From Sphaerisporangium aureirubrum (lineage in GTDB: Bacteria; Actinomycetota; Actinomycetes; Streptosporangiales; Streptosporangiaceae), in the NCBI RefSeq assembly GCF_042658925.1, contig NZ_JBHSRF010000020.1:1-64000 (forward strand): a DNA stretch of 64,000 nt, read 5' to 3'. Shown here one piece after another: positions 46,101-54,073 of the stretch. The translations under genes were made by a program, and so were the position numbers. Below the pieces are notes generated by a model. It made no database searches. It was not told the DNA's origin and saw only the letters and a list, made by a program, of their open reading frames with translations. Each line of letters opens with the position of its first letter. The stretch's first letter is position 1.

Positions 46101-49100
46101 CGGCACCGACCTCACGTACGGTGAGCTGGACGCACTGGCCGGCGGCGTCGCGCGGTCGCTGCGCGCGGCCGGCGCCGGAGCGCGGGTCGGCGTGTTCGTC
46201 GAGCGCGGCGCCGAATTCGTCGCCGCGATCCTCGGGGCGGCGGGGATCGGGGCGAGCTATGTCCCGCTGGACCCGTCGTGGCCGCTGACCCGGCTGCGTT
46301 TCGTGATCGAGGACTCCGGCATCGAGGTGGTGCTGACCGCCGGGCAGCCGCTCCCCGGCGAGCTGGCCGGGCTGGCCGGGCTGCGGACGATCGACGTGCG
46401 CGACGTGGAGCCCGTGCCCGAGGGCCTCGGCGCCGGGGCGGCGGACCCCGGCGACGCGCTGTACGTGATGTACACCTCCGGCTCGACGGGCGTGCCGAAG
46501 GGCGTCGAGGTGACGCACGGCGGCGTGGTGCGGCTGTGCGTGGACCCCGTGCTGGCGATCGGCCCCGGCGACGTGGTGGCGCAGCTGGCGCCGGTGACGT
46601 TCGACGCGTCGACGTTCGAGATCTGGGGCGCGCTGCTCAACGGCGCGTCGCTGGTGATGGCCACCGGCGGCCGGGTCGAGGGTGTGGACGTCGGCGCCTT
46701 CCTGCGTGAGCACGAGGTGTCGGTGGCCCACGTGACGGCCGGGCTCTTCCACCAGGTCGTGGAGTCGGCGCCGGAGTCGTTCGACGGCCTGCGGCTGCTG
46801 CTGACCGGCGGTGACGCCCTGTCGGTGGCGCACTGCGAGCGCGTGCGGGGACGGCTGCCCGACCTGCGGTTCGTCGCCTGCTACGGCCCCACCGAATGCA
46901 CCACGTTCAGCTCGATCTTCGACTTCGGGTCGGGGCACGGCACCGGCGACGGCGTGGTGCCGATCGGCCGCCCCGTCGTGTCCACCTCGTTGTTCGTGGT
47001 GGACCAGTGGATGAACCTGGTCCCCGCCGGGGTGCCGGGTGAGCTGCTGGTCGGCGGGGTCGGTGTGGGCCGCGGGTACGTGGGCCGCGCGGACCTGACG
47101 GCCGAGCGGTTCGTCGCCGACCATCTGAGCGGGCGGCCGGGGGAGCGGCTGTACCGCACCGGGGACCGCGTGCGGTGGCGGGCGGACGGGGTGCTGGAGT
47201 TCCTGGGCCGTACCGACGCGCAGGTGAAGATCCGGGGCTTCCGCATCGAGCCGGGTGAGGTGGAGGCCGTGCTGGCCGAGCACCCCGGCGTGCGCGACGC
47301 CGTCGTGGTCGCCCGCGCCGACGGGCCCTCGGGCAAGCGGCTCGTCGGGTACGTCACCGCCGAGGAGGCCGGCGGGGTCGAGATCGCGGACCTGCGGGCG
47401 TACATGCAGGCGCGGCTGCCGGAGTACATGGTGCCGTCGGTGTTCATGGTGGTGGACGCGTTCGCGCTGACCGCCAACGACAAGATCGACCGTCGCGCCC
47501 TGCCCGAGCCGGACGTCGCCGCGTCCAGCGGCGCCGAGTACGTGCCGCCGCGCACCGAGGCCGAGGTGATCCTCGCCGGGATCTGGTCGGGGGTGCTCGG
47601 CGTCGAGCGGGTCGGCGTCATGGACAACTTCTTCGAGCTCGGCGGCGACTCCATCCTGAGCCTCCAGATCGTGGCGAGGGCCCGCGCGGCGGGCCTCCAG
47701 CTGGACGTGGCCGACGTGTTCGCCAAGCAGAGCGTCCGCGAGCTGGCCACGGCCGTCCGGGACACCCCCGTGGTGGTGCTGGCCGAGCAGGGCACCGTCA
47801 CCGGGCCCGTGCCGCTGACCCCGGTGCAGCGCTGGTTCACCAGGCAGCCGATCGCCGACCGGGACCGCTGGAACTGGTCCGGCGTGTTCGAGCTGGCCGC
47901 CCCGGTGGACGCCGGGACGCTGGCCGCCGCCGTGGACGCGCTGGTCGCGCACCACGACGCGCTGCGCATGCGCCTCGCCTACGACTCCGCGCGCGGCGCG
48001 TGGGCGCAGGAGAACGCCGCCGACGAGCCCGCCGAGCTGTTCTCCGTGGTCGACGCCGTCGGCATGGACGAGCGGCGGCTCGCCGAGCTGGTCACCGAGC
48101 GCATGAGCCTGCTCCAGCGGTCGCTGTCGCTGACCGACGGCCCGCTGCTGCGCATGGCCTACTTCGAGCGCGGCGACCGGCCCGGGTGGCTCGGCGTCAC
48201 CGTGCACCACCTGGTGATGGACGGCGTGTCCTGGAGCATCCTGCTGGAGGACCTCCACCGGCTGTACGAGTCCGGCGGCGACCCCGCGGCCCTGCCCGCC
48301 AAGACCACGTCGTTCCGGCAGTGGGCCGAGCAGCTGCGCGAGTTCGCCGTCTCACCGGAGGCCCGCGCCGAGACCGGCTACTGGCTGGAGCAGCTGGAGT
48401 CCCCGTTCAGCGTGCCGATGGACGGCCCCGGCTCCTCCGGCAAGGGCGACGAGATGGTCGTGCGCACCTGGCTGGACGCCGAGACGACCTCCGCGCTGCT
48501 CACCCGCGTGCACCGCGCGTACCGCACCCAGATCAACGACGTCCTGCTCGCCGGCCTGCTCCAGGCCCTCGGCCGGTGGGCCGCGACCGGGTCGGTGACG
48601 ATCGACCTGGAGAGCCACGGCCGCGAGGCCGTCACCGAGGGCGTGGACCTCTCCCGCACCGTCGGCTGGTTCACCTCCGTGTTCCCCGTCGCGCTGTCGG
48701 CCCCCGACCTGGACGACCCGGCCGGGGTGCTGAAGGCCGTCAAGGAGCAGCTGCGGCGCAGCCCGCGACGCGGCGTCGGCTTCGGCGCGCTGCGCTACCT
48801 CGGGGACGCGCGGCGGCTCGGCGAGCTGCCCGAGCCGTACATCGGGTTCAACTACATCGGCGCGGCGGACGCCGCCGCGCCCGGCGGGCTGGTCGGGCGG
48901 CGGCTCCCCGCGTCGCTCTGCGGGTCCGACGGGCAGACCCGCGCGCACGGCCTCCAGATCGAGGTGTACCAGGACGGCGACGGGCGGATGGCCGTCGAGT
49001 GGCAGTTCAGCGCGGGCCTGCACCGCCCCGGGACCATCGAGCGGGTCGCGCAGGGGTACATCGACGCGCTGCGCGAGCTGGTCGGCCACTGCCTGTCCCC

Positions 49101-52100
49101 CCGGGCCGGTGGCCACACCCCGTCGGACTTCCCGCTGGCCGCCCTGGAACAGGGCACGCTGGACACCCTGGCCGCCGCGGCCCGCGAGGCCGGGGCCGAG
49201 CTGGCCGACGTGTACCCGCTGAGCCCCGTCCAGCAGGGCATCCTGTTCCACGCCCTGCAGGCACCCTCCGGGTCCGGCGTCTACCTCGCCCAGGGCCTTT
49301 ACGAGTACACCGGCGCGCTGGACGCGGACGCGTTCCGCCAGGCGTGGGACGCCGTCGTGGCCCGCCACCCCGCGCTGCGCACCGGGCTGCTGTGGGAGGG
49401 CGTCGCCGAGCCGGTGCAGGTGGTGCACGACCGGGCCGCGGTGCCGTTCGAGGCGCTCGACTGGTCGCACGAGGGCGACGAGGCGGCCCAGCGGGTCCGG
49501 CTGCGTGAGCTGCTGGAGGCCGACCGGGACCGCGGCTTCGACCTGGCGCGCCCGCCGCTGATGCGGGTCACGCTGGTCGGCCGGGGCGGCGACCGGCACT
49601 GGCTGGTGCTGACGTTCCACCACATCTGCACCGACGGCTGGAGCCTGCCCATCCTGGTGGACGAGGCCACGCACATCTACGAGGCGGCCCGGCGCGGCGC
49701 GCGGGCCGAGCTGCCCGCGGTGCGGCCGTACCGGGACTTCATCGCGTGGCTGGACGGGCGCTCCGGGTCGGACGAGGAGTTCTGGCGGGAGTACCTGGCC
49801 GGGTTCGAGGCCCCGACGCCGCTGCCGGTGGACCGGCAGGTCACCGACCACTGGGCGCAGGACCGCCGCAGGATCGAGCTGCCCGCCGAGGCGACGGCCG
49901 GGCTGGTCGAGCTCGCCCGCCGGGCCAGGGTCACCCTGGGCACGGTCGTGCAGGCCGCGTGGGCGCTGCTGCTGTCCAGGTCCAGCGGCGAGCGGGACGT
50001 GATGTTCGGCCTCACGGTGTCCGGGCGCCCCGCCGAGCTGGCCGGGATGGAGTCGATCGTCGGCCTGTTCATCAACACCCTGCCGATGCGGGTGGACGTC
50101 CCGGCGGACGTGCCGTTCGCCGAGTGGCTGCCCCGGCTCCAGGACAACCAGGTCGCGGTGCAGCGCTACGAGTACACGCCGCTGGTGGACATCCAGCGGT
50201 ACTCCTCGGTGCCGCGCGGCAGCGCGCTGTTCGACAGCATCATGGTGTTCGGCAACTACCCGCAGAACGCGCTCGCCGAGCACGGCGTCTTCACCTACGC
50301 GGACTCGTTCGAGCAGGGCAACTCCCCGCTGATGCTCGCGGTCAACCTGCGCGACAGCCTTGAGGTCGAGGTGGAGTACTCCACCGCGGCGTTCGACGAG
50401 CTGTCGGTGGACCGGCTGCTCGACCGCTTCGCCCGGGTGCTCGTCGCGGTCGCGGCCGACGCCGGGCTCCTGGTGCGCGACGTGCCGGTGACGCTCCCCG
50501 GCGAACGCGAACTGCTCGCCGGGCCCTGGGCGCGGTCGGCCCCGGTGCCGGACGACGCGCTGGTGCCCGCGCACGAACTGGTCGCGGACTGGGCGCGCAG
50601 CTCTCCCGGGGAGACCGCGGTGGTGTGCGGCGACGACCGGCTGACGTTCGCCGAGCTGGACGCGCGGGCCGAGTCGCTCGCGGGGTGGTTGCGGTCGTCG
50701 GGGGTGGGTCCCGAGGTGGCGGTGGGTGTGGTGCTGGGTCGTGGGGTGGACCTGGTGGTGGCGTTCATGGCGGTGTTGAAGTGCGGTGGTGTGTACGTGC
50801 CGTTGAACGTGGGGCAGCCGGTGGAGCGGCTCGGTTTCATGCTGGAGGACTGCGGGGCGTCGGTGCTGGTGAGCAGCACGGACCTCGCCGGGGACCTGCC
50901 GCCGTTCGCCGGGCCGGTGCTGATGGCCGACCGGTTCGAGCCCGCCGCGTCCGGCGGCGTGCTGGAAGGTCGCGTCGTCGGCAAGGACGTCCCGCTGGAC
51001 GGGCTGGCGTACATGGCGTTCACCTCCGGCTCGACCGGCCGTCCCAAGGGCGTCGGCGTGACGCACCGGGGCCTGGCCGGGTACGTGGCCGGATGGGGGG
51101 ACGTCTTCGGGCGCCTCGGCGGCCCGGGGGCGATGTTGTCGATGGCGGGCGCCGGGTTCGACGTCTCGGTGGGGGACATCGTGCGGGCCCTGTGCTTCGG
51201 GCGTGCGGTGGTCTTCACGCCGCAGAGCGACTTCGTGTCGGTGGCCGAGCTGCACCAGGTGCTCGACGAGCACGAGATCGAGATCGCCGAGATCGTGCCC
51301 GGCACGCTGCTGCGCGAGCTGGCCGGGTACTGCCGTGAGGCGGGTGGCCTGGAGAAGCTGCGGCTGGTGATCTCCGGCACCGACATCTGGCGGCACGAGG
51401 CCCTGGTGGCGGCCGTGGCCGACGTCGCGCCGGCCGCGATCCCCGCGAACGTCTACGGCGTCACCGAGGCCGCGATCGACTCGCTGCTCATGCCGCTGAC
51501 CCCCGGCGGCCTGCCCGCCGCCGAGCCCGCGCCGGGCGGCTTCCCGGCGGTGCCGGTCGACGGCGCCGGGCTGATGGTGCCGGTCGGCCGTCCGCTGGCC
51601 GGGGTCCGGGTCTACGTGGTCGACCAGTGGCTGAACCTCGTCCCGGTCGGGGTCGCCGGTGAGCTGCTGGTCGGCGGCGTCGGCGTCGCCCGGGGCTACG
51701 TGGGACGGGCCGGTCTGACGTCCGAGCGGTTCATCGCCGACCATCTGAGCGGGCTTCCCGGGGAGCGGCTGTACCGCACCGGGGACCGGGTCCGCTGGAG
51801 GGCGGACGGCGCTCTGGAGTTCCTGGGCCGTACCGACGAGCAGGTCAAGATCCGCGGGTTCCGCATCGAGCCGGGCGAGATCGAGAACGTGCTGGCCGAG
51901 CACGCCGCCGTGCAGGACGCGGTGGTGGTGGCCAGGGACGACGGCCCGAACGGCAAGCGCCTCATCGGGTACGTCGTCGCCGAACCCGGCGCCGTGGTCG
52001 AGGTGGCCGACCTGCGGGTGTTCCTGCGGGCCCGCCTCCCCGAGTACATGGTCCCGGCCGTGCTGATGGTGGTGGAGGCCTTCGCCCTGACCGCCAACGG

Positions 52101-53862
52101 GAAGGTCGACCGGCGGGCACTGCCCGAGCCGGAGCTCGGCACGACGATCGGCGCGACCTACGTGCCGCCGAGCACCGAGGCGGAGATGGTGCTCGCCGAG
52201 ATCTGGTCCCAGGTGCTCGGCGTCGAGCGCGTCGGCCTCCAGGACAACTTCTTCGAGCTCGGCGGCGACTCCATCCTGAGCCTCCAGATCGTGGCCCGCG
52301 CCCGCGCGGCCGGGCTCCAGCTGGACGTGGCCGACGTGTTCGCGCGGCAGAGCGTCGGCGAGCTGGCGATGGCCGTCCGCGACGCCTCCGCCGCCGTGCT
52401 CGCCGAACAGGGCCTCGTCACCGGGCCGGTGCCGCTCACCCCGATCCAGCACTGGTTCACCCGGCAGGACATCGCCGACCGCGACCACTGGAACTGGTCC
52501 GGCGTGCTCGAACTGTCCGCGGGGGCGGACCTGAAGGTGCTCGGCCAGGCCGTCGACACCCTGATCGCCCACCACGACGCGCTGCGCACGAGGTTCGCCC
52601 ACGACGCCGGCCGTGGCGGGTGGGTGCAGGAGAACGCCGCCGAGGAGACCGCCGAGGTGTTCTCGGTGATCGACGCGGTGGGCCTCTCCCGGCCGCGCCT
52701 CGCGGAACTGGTCACCGAGCGGATGACGGTGCTCCAGCGGTCGTTGTCCCTGGCCGACGGCCCGCTGCTGCGGGTGGCGTACTTCGAGCGCGGCGACGAG
52801 CCCGGGTGGCTCGGCGTCACCGTCCACCACCTGGTGATGGACGGCGTGTCCTGGACCATCCTGCTGGACGACCTCGGCCAGGCGTACCAGGCGATCCTCG
52901 CCAAGGGCACCGCCAAGGGCGCGCTCCCCGCCAAGACGACCTCGGTCAAGCAGTGGGCCGAGCAGCTGCGGTCCTTCGCCGGGACGGCCGAGGTGCGGGC
53001 CGAGCTCGGCTACTGGCTGGAGCAGCTGGACTCCGGCTTCCGGGTCCCGGTGGACGGCACGGGGGACAACAGCGAGGCGTCCCGCCGCACCGTGCGGGTC
53101 ACCCTGGACGCCGAGGCGACCTCGGCGCTGCTGACCCGGGCGCACAAGGCGTACCGCACGCGGAGCAACGACCTGCTGCTCGCGGCGCTGCTGCGGGCGC
53201 TCGGCCGGTGGGCCGGGACCGGCGCGGTGACCGTCGACCTGGAGAGCCACGGCCGCGAGCCCGTCAACGACCAGGTCGACCTGTCCCGCACCGTCGGCTG
53301 GTTCACCTCGATCTACCCGGTCACCCTGTCCAGCACCGACCTGGACGACCCGGCCGGCGTGGTCAAGTCCGTGAAGGAGCAGCTGCGCCGCACCCCGCGC
53401 CGCGGCGTCGGCTACGGCGCCCTGCGCCACCTCACCGACGACTCCGCCGACCCGAGGCTCGACCGGCTGCGCGGCCTGCCCGAGCCGGGGATCCTCTTCA
53501 ACTACATGGGCGGCGCCGACGCGGGCGGCACCGGGACCGGGCTGGTGGCCCGTGCCCTGCCGGTGGAGCTGTGCGGGCCCACCGAGGGCGCGGACGCGAC
53601 CCGCTCGCACGTGTTGCAGATCGAGGCCGCCCAGGGGGCCGACGGGCAGATGGTGTTCGACTGGTACTACAGCGCCGGTCTGCACCGCGCCGAGACCGTC
53701 GAGCGGATCGCGAACGACTACGTGCGGGAGCTCAAGGAGCTGGTCGAGCACTGCCTGGACCCGCAGGCCGGCGGCTTCACGCCGTCGGACTTCCCGCTGG
53801 CGAACCTCAACGACGCCACCCTCGCCGCGATCATGAAGCAGATGGGCGGCGGCAAGGGCTGA
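40138..53862 (+). CDS. NRPS, three modules: C*-A-PCP-E, C-A-PCP-E, C-A-PCP-E
   Basis: A 4574-residue synthetase, complete at both ends (GTG start, TGA). Module 1: C ~1-430, A ~445-945, PCP Ser985, E ~1030-1490 (HH1170-1171). Module 2: C ~1514-1960 (HH1649-1650), A ~1967-2465, PCP Ser2505, E ~2550-3010 (HH2690-2691). Module 3: C ~3027-3480 (HH3161-3162), A ~3480-4010, PCP Ser4045, E ~4090-4560 (HH4230-4231). The first C domain is degenerate: Y140-R141-G-V-C-D-G replaces HHxxxDG. Every module has an E domain, so three D-residues are expected. Pocket codes are DAFHLGCTFK twice (Val/Ile-like frame, but His at the position Hpg pockets also use; unassigned) and DVGEVSVIDK (Orn-like). There is no TE, so the chain must pass to another protein, probably the next NRPS. 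Confidence 0.97.
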   Translation: MSENSYPVTPVQQAMSAALERTPAGARGAFWAQGVREFTGGPDEAAFRRAFEIVTGRHAALRAGFSAGGPIQVVEDRVEVPLEMLDWRDLAGGDDGAREERLAELLRADRERGFDPARPPLLRAYLIDLGERSQLVCGVYRGVCDGPSLRVVLDEVALTYAALRRGAISALSPVWPYHDVVAWQVGRNRSESEPFWREYLAGLDAPTSLPADRQAEDHGTRDRRRIELSPRVTAALAELARRADVTLATVAHAAWALLLSRHSGESDVVFGLSLPCRPAGMEPLVGSFVTTAPLRVRVPSDVPFTTWLRQVHEIHKAVRRHGFTPPDDIQAVSEIDPGTPLFGSAVIDVPDDAYGLGVLPYADPEYRPMNVTVSGGRCLAFEVTFSAAAFDAATVEGLLERLAGVLGVVAADGGAAVGSVGLVGAAEVDGVTALGVSGVGVEETSLAAMFARRVAAGRDVLAVRGGGVELTYGELDVRAGGVAALLRGAGARAGVRVGLFVERGVDFVTAILGAAGIGASYVPLDPSWPLSRLRFVIEDSGVDVVVTGAQPLPEGVLPGGARAVDLRDAGTGGSISADAVNAAGDDALYVMYTSGSTGVPKGVEVTHGGVVRLCVDPVLGIGPGDVVAQLAPVSFDASTFEIWGALLNGASLVVATGGRVEGVDVGAFLREHEVSVAHVTAGLFHQVVESAPESFDGLRLLLTGGDALSAGHCERVRRRLPNLRFVACYGPTECTTFSSIFDFGSGFPVGDGVVPIGRPVVSTSLFVVDQWMNLVPAGVPGELLVGGIGVGRGYVGRAGLTAERFIADHLSGRPGERLYRTGDRVRWRADGVLEFLGRTDAQVKIRGFRIEPGEVEAVLAEHPAVSDAVVVARADGPSGKWLVGYVVAEEPGGVEIADLRAYMHGRLPEYMVPSVFMVVEGFALTANDKIDRRALPDPDIRLAVETTYVAPSTDAETTLAGIWSQVLGVDRVGLHDNFFELGGDSILSLQIVARARAAGLQLDVADVFARQSVGELALAVRDAPATVLAEQGTVTGPVPLTPIQHRFAAEELADRDHWNWSGVFELTPGVDAATLARAVDAVVAHHDALRLRFRYDQAAGEWTQENAAGEPAGLFSVTDAAGLDEPRLAELVTGRMTEAQGSLSLADGPLLRAVYFERGDRPGVLGLTAHHLVMDAVSWNVLLDDLGTAYRAIAADGTAEGALPRKTTSFQQWAGRLQEYAASAEALAEADHWLAQVEHEFRPPLDGPGTAAGDDGAVVRAWLDAETTSALLTRAHKAYRTQINDVLLAALLQTVGRWAGTGAVTINLESHGREAVAADIDVSRTVGWFTSIFPVALSAPDLDDPAGVLKAVKEQLRRSPRRGVGFGALRYLGDTADPRVRRLAESAEPYVGFNYLGGLDSSSGGIVARRLPSAWAGPDGQTRAHGLQIEVFQDDDGRLAFEWHYGSGTHRAETVQRVAAEYARALRELVEHCLSPQAGGHTPSDFPLAALEQGALDTLAAAARAAGSELADVYPLTPVQQGILFHALQAPEGSGVYLAQGLYELTGRRVDAVLFQRAWDVVVDRHPALRTAFVWEGVAEPVQVVHEHVIVPFEALDWSALPEDAQRERFDELLAADRARGFDVAVPPLMRVHLIDRGEGRSWLVWTMHHISTDGWSLPILLAEVARVYEGLSEGEHVTLPQVRPYRDFIAWLAERDLGEAERFWRGYLAGFEAPTPLPVDRQVTEHWAQDRRRMELSPQVTAGLTDLARRARVTVGTVVQAAWSLLLSRFGGEPDVVFGVTVSGRPADLAGMESIVGLFINTLPMRVEVPAGVPFVDWLRTLQDNQVAAQRYEYTPLVDIQRSSAVQGGVSLFDSIVVVQMTDGLSVAGGGGAPGMELLDYVELGNYPLNVAVFGGGERLGFEMTFSTGAFDAATVEGLLERLGGVLSTVAADAEAPVGGIGLVGAAELSGVKALGVSGVGVDEVSLAGMFARRVAAGRDVLAVRGGGTDLTYGELDALAGGVARSLRAAGAGARVGVFVERGAEFVAAILGAAGIGASYVPLDPSWPLTRLRFVIEDSGIEVVLTAGQPLPGELAGLAGLRTIDVRDVEPVPEGLGAGAADPGDALYVMYTSGSTGVPKGVEVTHGGVVRLCVDPVLAIGPGDVVAQLAPVTFDASTFEIWGALLNGASLVMATGGRVEGVDVGAFLREHEVSVAHVTAGLFHQVVESAPESFDGLRLLLTGGDALSVAHCERVRGRLPDLRFVACYGPTECTTFSSIFDFGSGHGTGDGVVPIGRPVVSTSLFVVDQWMNLVPAGVPGELLVGGVGVGRGYVGRADLTAERFVADHLSGRPGERLYRTGDRVRWRADGVLEFLGRTDAQVKIRGFRIEPGEVEAVLAEHPGVRDAVVVARADGPSGKRLVGYVTAEEAGGVEIADLRAYMQARLPEYMVPSVFMVVDAFALTANDKIDRRALPEPDVAASSGAEYVPPRTEAEVILAGIWSGVLGVERVGVMDNFFELGGDSILSLQIVARARAAGLQLDVADVFAKQSVRELATAVRDTPVVVLAEQGTVTGPVPLTPVQRWFTRQPIADRDRWNWSGVFELAAPVDAGTLAAAVDALVAHHDALRMRLAYDSARGAWAQENAADEPAELFSVVDAVGMDERRLAELVTERMSLLQRSLSLTDGPLLRMAYFERGDRPGWLGVTVHHLVMDGVSWSILLEDLHRLYESGGDPAALPAKTTSFRQWAEQLREFAVSPEARAETGYWLEQLESPFSVPMDGPGSSGKGDEMVVRTWLDAETTSALLTRVHRAYRTQINDVLLAGLLQALGRWAATGSVTIDLESHGREAVTEGVDLSRTVGWFTSVFPVALSAPDLDDPAGVLKAVKEQLRRSPRRGVGFGALRYLGDARRLGELPEPYIGFNYIGAADAAAPGGLVGRRLPASLCGSDGQTRAHGLQIEVYQDGDGRMAVEWQFSAGLHRPGTIERVAQGYIDALRELVGHCLSPRAGGHTPSDFPLAALEQGTLDTLAAAAREAGAELADVYPLSPVQQGILFHALQAPSGSGVYLAQGLYEYTGALDADAFRQAWDAVVARHPALRTGLLWEGVAEPVQVVHDRAAVPFEALDWSHEGDEAAQRVRLRELLEADRDRGFDLARPPLMRVTLVGRGGDRHWLVLTFHHICTDGWSLPILVDEATHIYEAARRGARAELPAVRPYRDFIAWLDGRSGSDEEFWREYLAGFEAPTPLPVDRQVTDHWAQDRRRIELPAEATAGLVELARRARVTLGTVVQAAWALLLSRSSGERDVMFGLTVSGRPAELAGMESIVGLFINTLPMRVDVPADVPFAEWLPRLQDNQVAVQRYEYTPLVDIQRYSSVPRGSALFDSIMVFGNYPQNALAEHGVFTYADSFEQGNSPLMLAVNLRDSLEVEVEYSTAAFDELSVDRLLDRFARVLVAVAADAGLLVRDVPVTLPGERELLAGPWARSAPVPDDALVPAHELVADWARSSPGETAVVCGDDRLTFAELDARAESLAGWLRSSGVGPEVAVGVVLGRGVDLVVAFMAVLKCGGVYVPLNVGQPVERLGFMLEDCGASVLVSSTDLAGDLPPFAGPVLMADRFEPAASGGVLEGRVVGKDVPLDGLAYMAFTSGSTGRPKGVGVTHRGLAGYVAGWGDVFGRLGGPGAMLSMAGAGFDVSVGDIVRALCFGRAVVFTPQSDFVSVAELHQVLDEHEIEIAEIVPGTLLRELAGYCREAGGLEKLRLVISGTDIWRHEALVAAVADVAPAAIPANVYGVTEAAIDSLLMPLTPGGLPAAEPAPGGFPAVPVDGAGLMVPVGRPLAGVRVYVVDQWLNLVPVGVAGELLVGGVGVARGYVGRAGLTSERFIADHLSGLPGERLYRTGDRVRWRADGALEFLGRTDEQVKIRGFRIEPGEIENVLAEHAAVQDAVVVARDDGPNGKRLIGYVVAEPGAVVEVADLRVFLRARLPEYMVPAVLMVVEAFALTANGKVDRRALPEPELGTTIGATYVPPSTEAEMVLAEIWSQVLGVERVGLQDNFFELGGDSILSLQIVARARAAGLQLDVADVFARQSVGELAMAVRDASAAVLAEQGLVTGPVPLTPIQHWFTRQDIADRDHWNWSGVLELSAGADLKVLGQAVDTLIAHHDALRTRFAHDAGRGGWVQENAAEETAEVFSVIDAVGLSRPRLAELVTERMTVLQRSLSLADGPLLRVAYFERGDEPGWLGVTVHHLVMDGVSWTILLDDLGQAYQAILAKGTAKGALPAKTTSVKQWAEQLRSFAGTAEVRAELGYWLEQLDSGFRVPVDGTGDNSEASRRTVRVTLDAEATSALLTRAHKAYRTRSNDLLLAALLRALGRWAGTGAVTVDLESHGREPVNDQVDLSRTVGWFTSIYPVTLSSTDLDDPAGVVKSVKEQLRRTPRRGVGYGALRHLTDDSADPRLDRLRGLPEPGILFNYMGGADAGGTGTGLVARALPVELCGPTEGADATRSHVLQIEAAQGADGQMVFDWYYSAGLHRAETVERIANDYVRELKELVEHCLDPQAGGFTPSDFPLANLNDATLAAIMKQMGGGKG
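42610..42727 (+). repeat. 118-bp exact repeat, copy 1 (A-domain of module 1)
   Basis: This segment, encoding the A7-A8 part of the module 1 adenylation domain, is identical by eye to 47170-47287 in module 2. The offset of 4560 bases (one module) holds across the whole A-PCP-E region, pointing to module duplication with later homogenisation. Confidence 0.85.
47170..47287 (+). repeat. 118-bp exact repeat, copy 2 (A-domain of module 2)
   Basis: Second copy of the 42610-42727 segment. Sequence divergence resumes immediately on both sides. Confidence 0.85.
50681..50890 (+). repeat. 210-bp near-exact repeat, copy 1 (Orn-like A domain)
   Basis: Differs from 55596-55805 in the next NRPS gene at three positions by eye (offset 4915). 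The patch is unusually rich in GT-ended codons (ggtgggtgtggtg) compared with the C-ended codons around it, a sign of recent gene conversion between the two Orn-like A domains. Confidence 0.85.
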
Positions 53863-53869
53863 GCACCGT

Positions 53870-53905
53870 TTAAAAGGCGGCCACGAACAATTGGCCGCCT
53901 TTTAA
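53870..53905. terminator. Perfect 14-bp hairpin between the two NRPS genes
   Basis: ttaaaaggcggcca - cgaacaat - tggccgccttttaa, starting 8 bases after the first NRPS stop. The A-run/T-run flanks make it a textbook intrinsic terminator usable in both directions. The ~170 bases after it contain no gene and must hold a promoter for the second NRPS, unless read-through supplies it. Confidence 0.85.
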
Positions 53906-54073
53906 CGGTTCGTTTTCGAGTGGCGTTTCATGGGTGGGGACAGCGCACTGAAAACACCTTGAAATGCGATCACCGTAACCTGTTCGCCGGGGTCGAATAG
54001 ACGGCAGGGCGCGCGCGGGCATTTACATCTCTCCATGTGAGACGCCTTGCGACGACGATATTTGGGGCGAGCC

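Noticed and set aside
42037..48258. A 2073-residue minus-strand open frame (and similar ones at 48352-53751 and 55589-60988)
   Set aside because: Same cause: mirror frames of repetitive NRPS modules, with low-complexity composition and no motifs.
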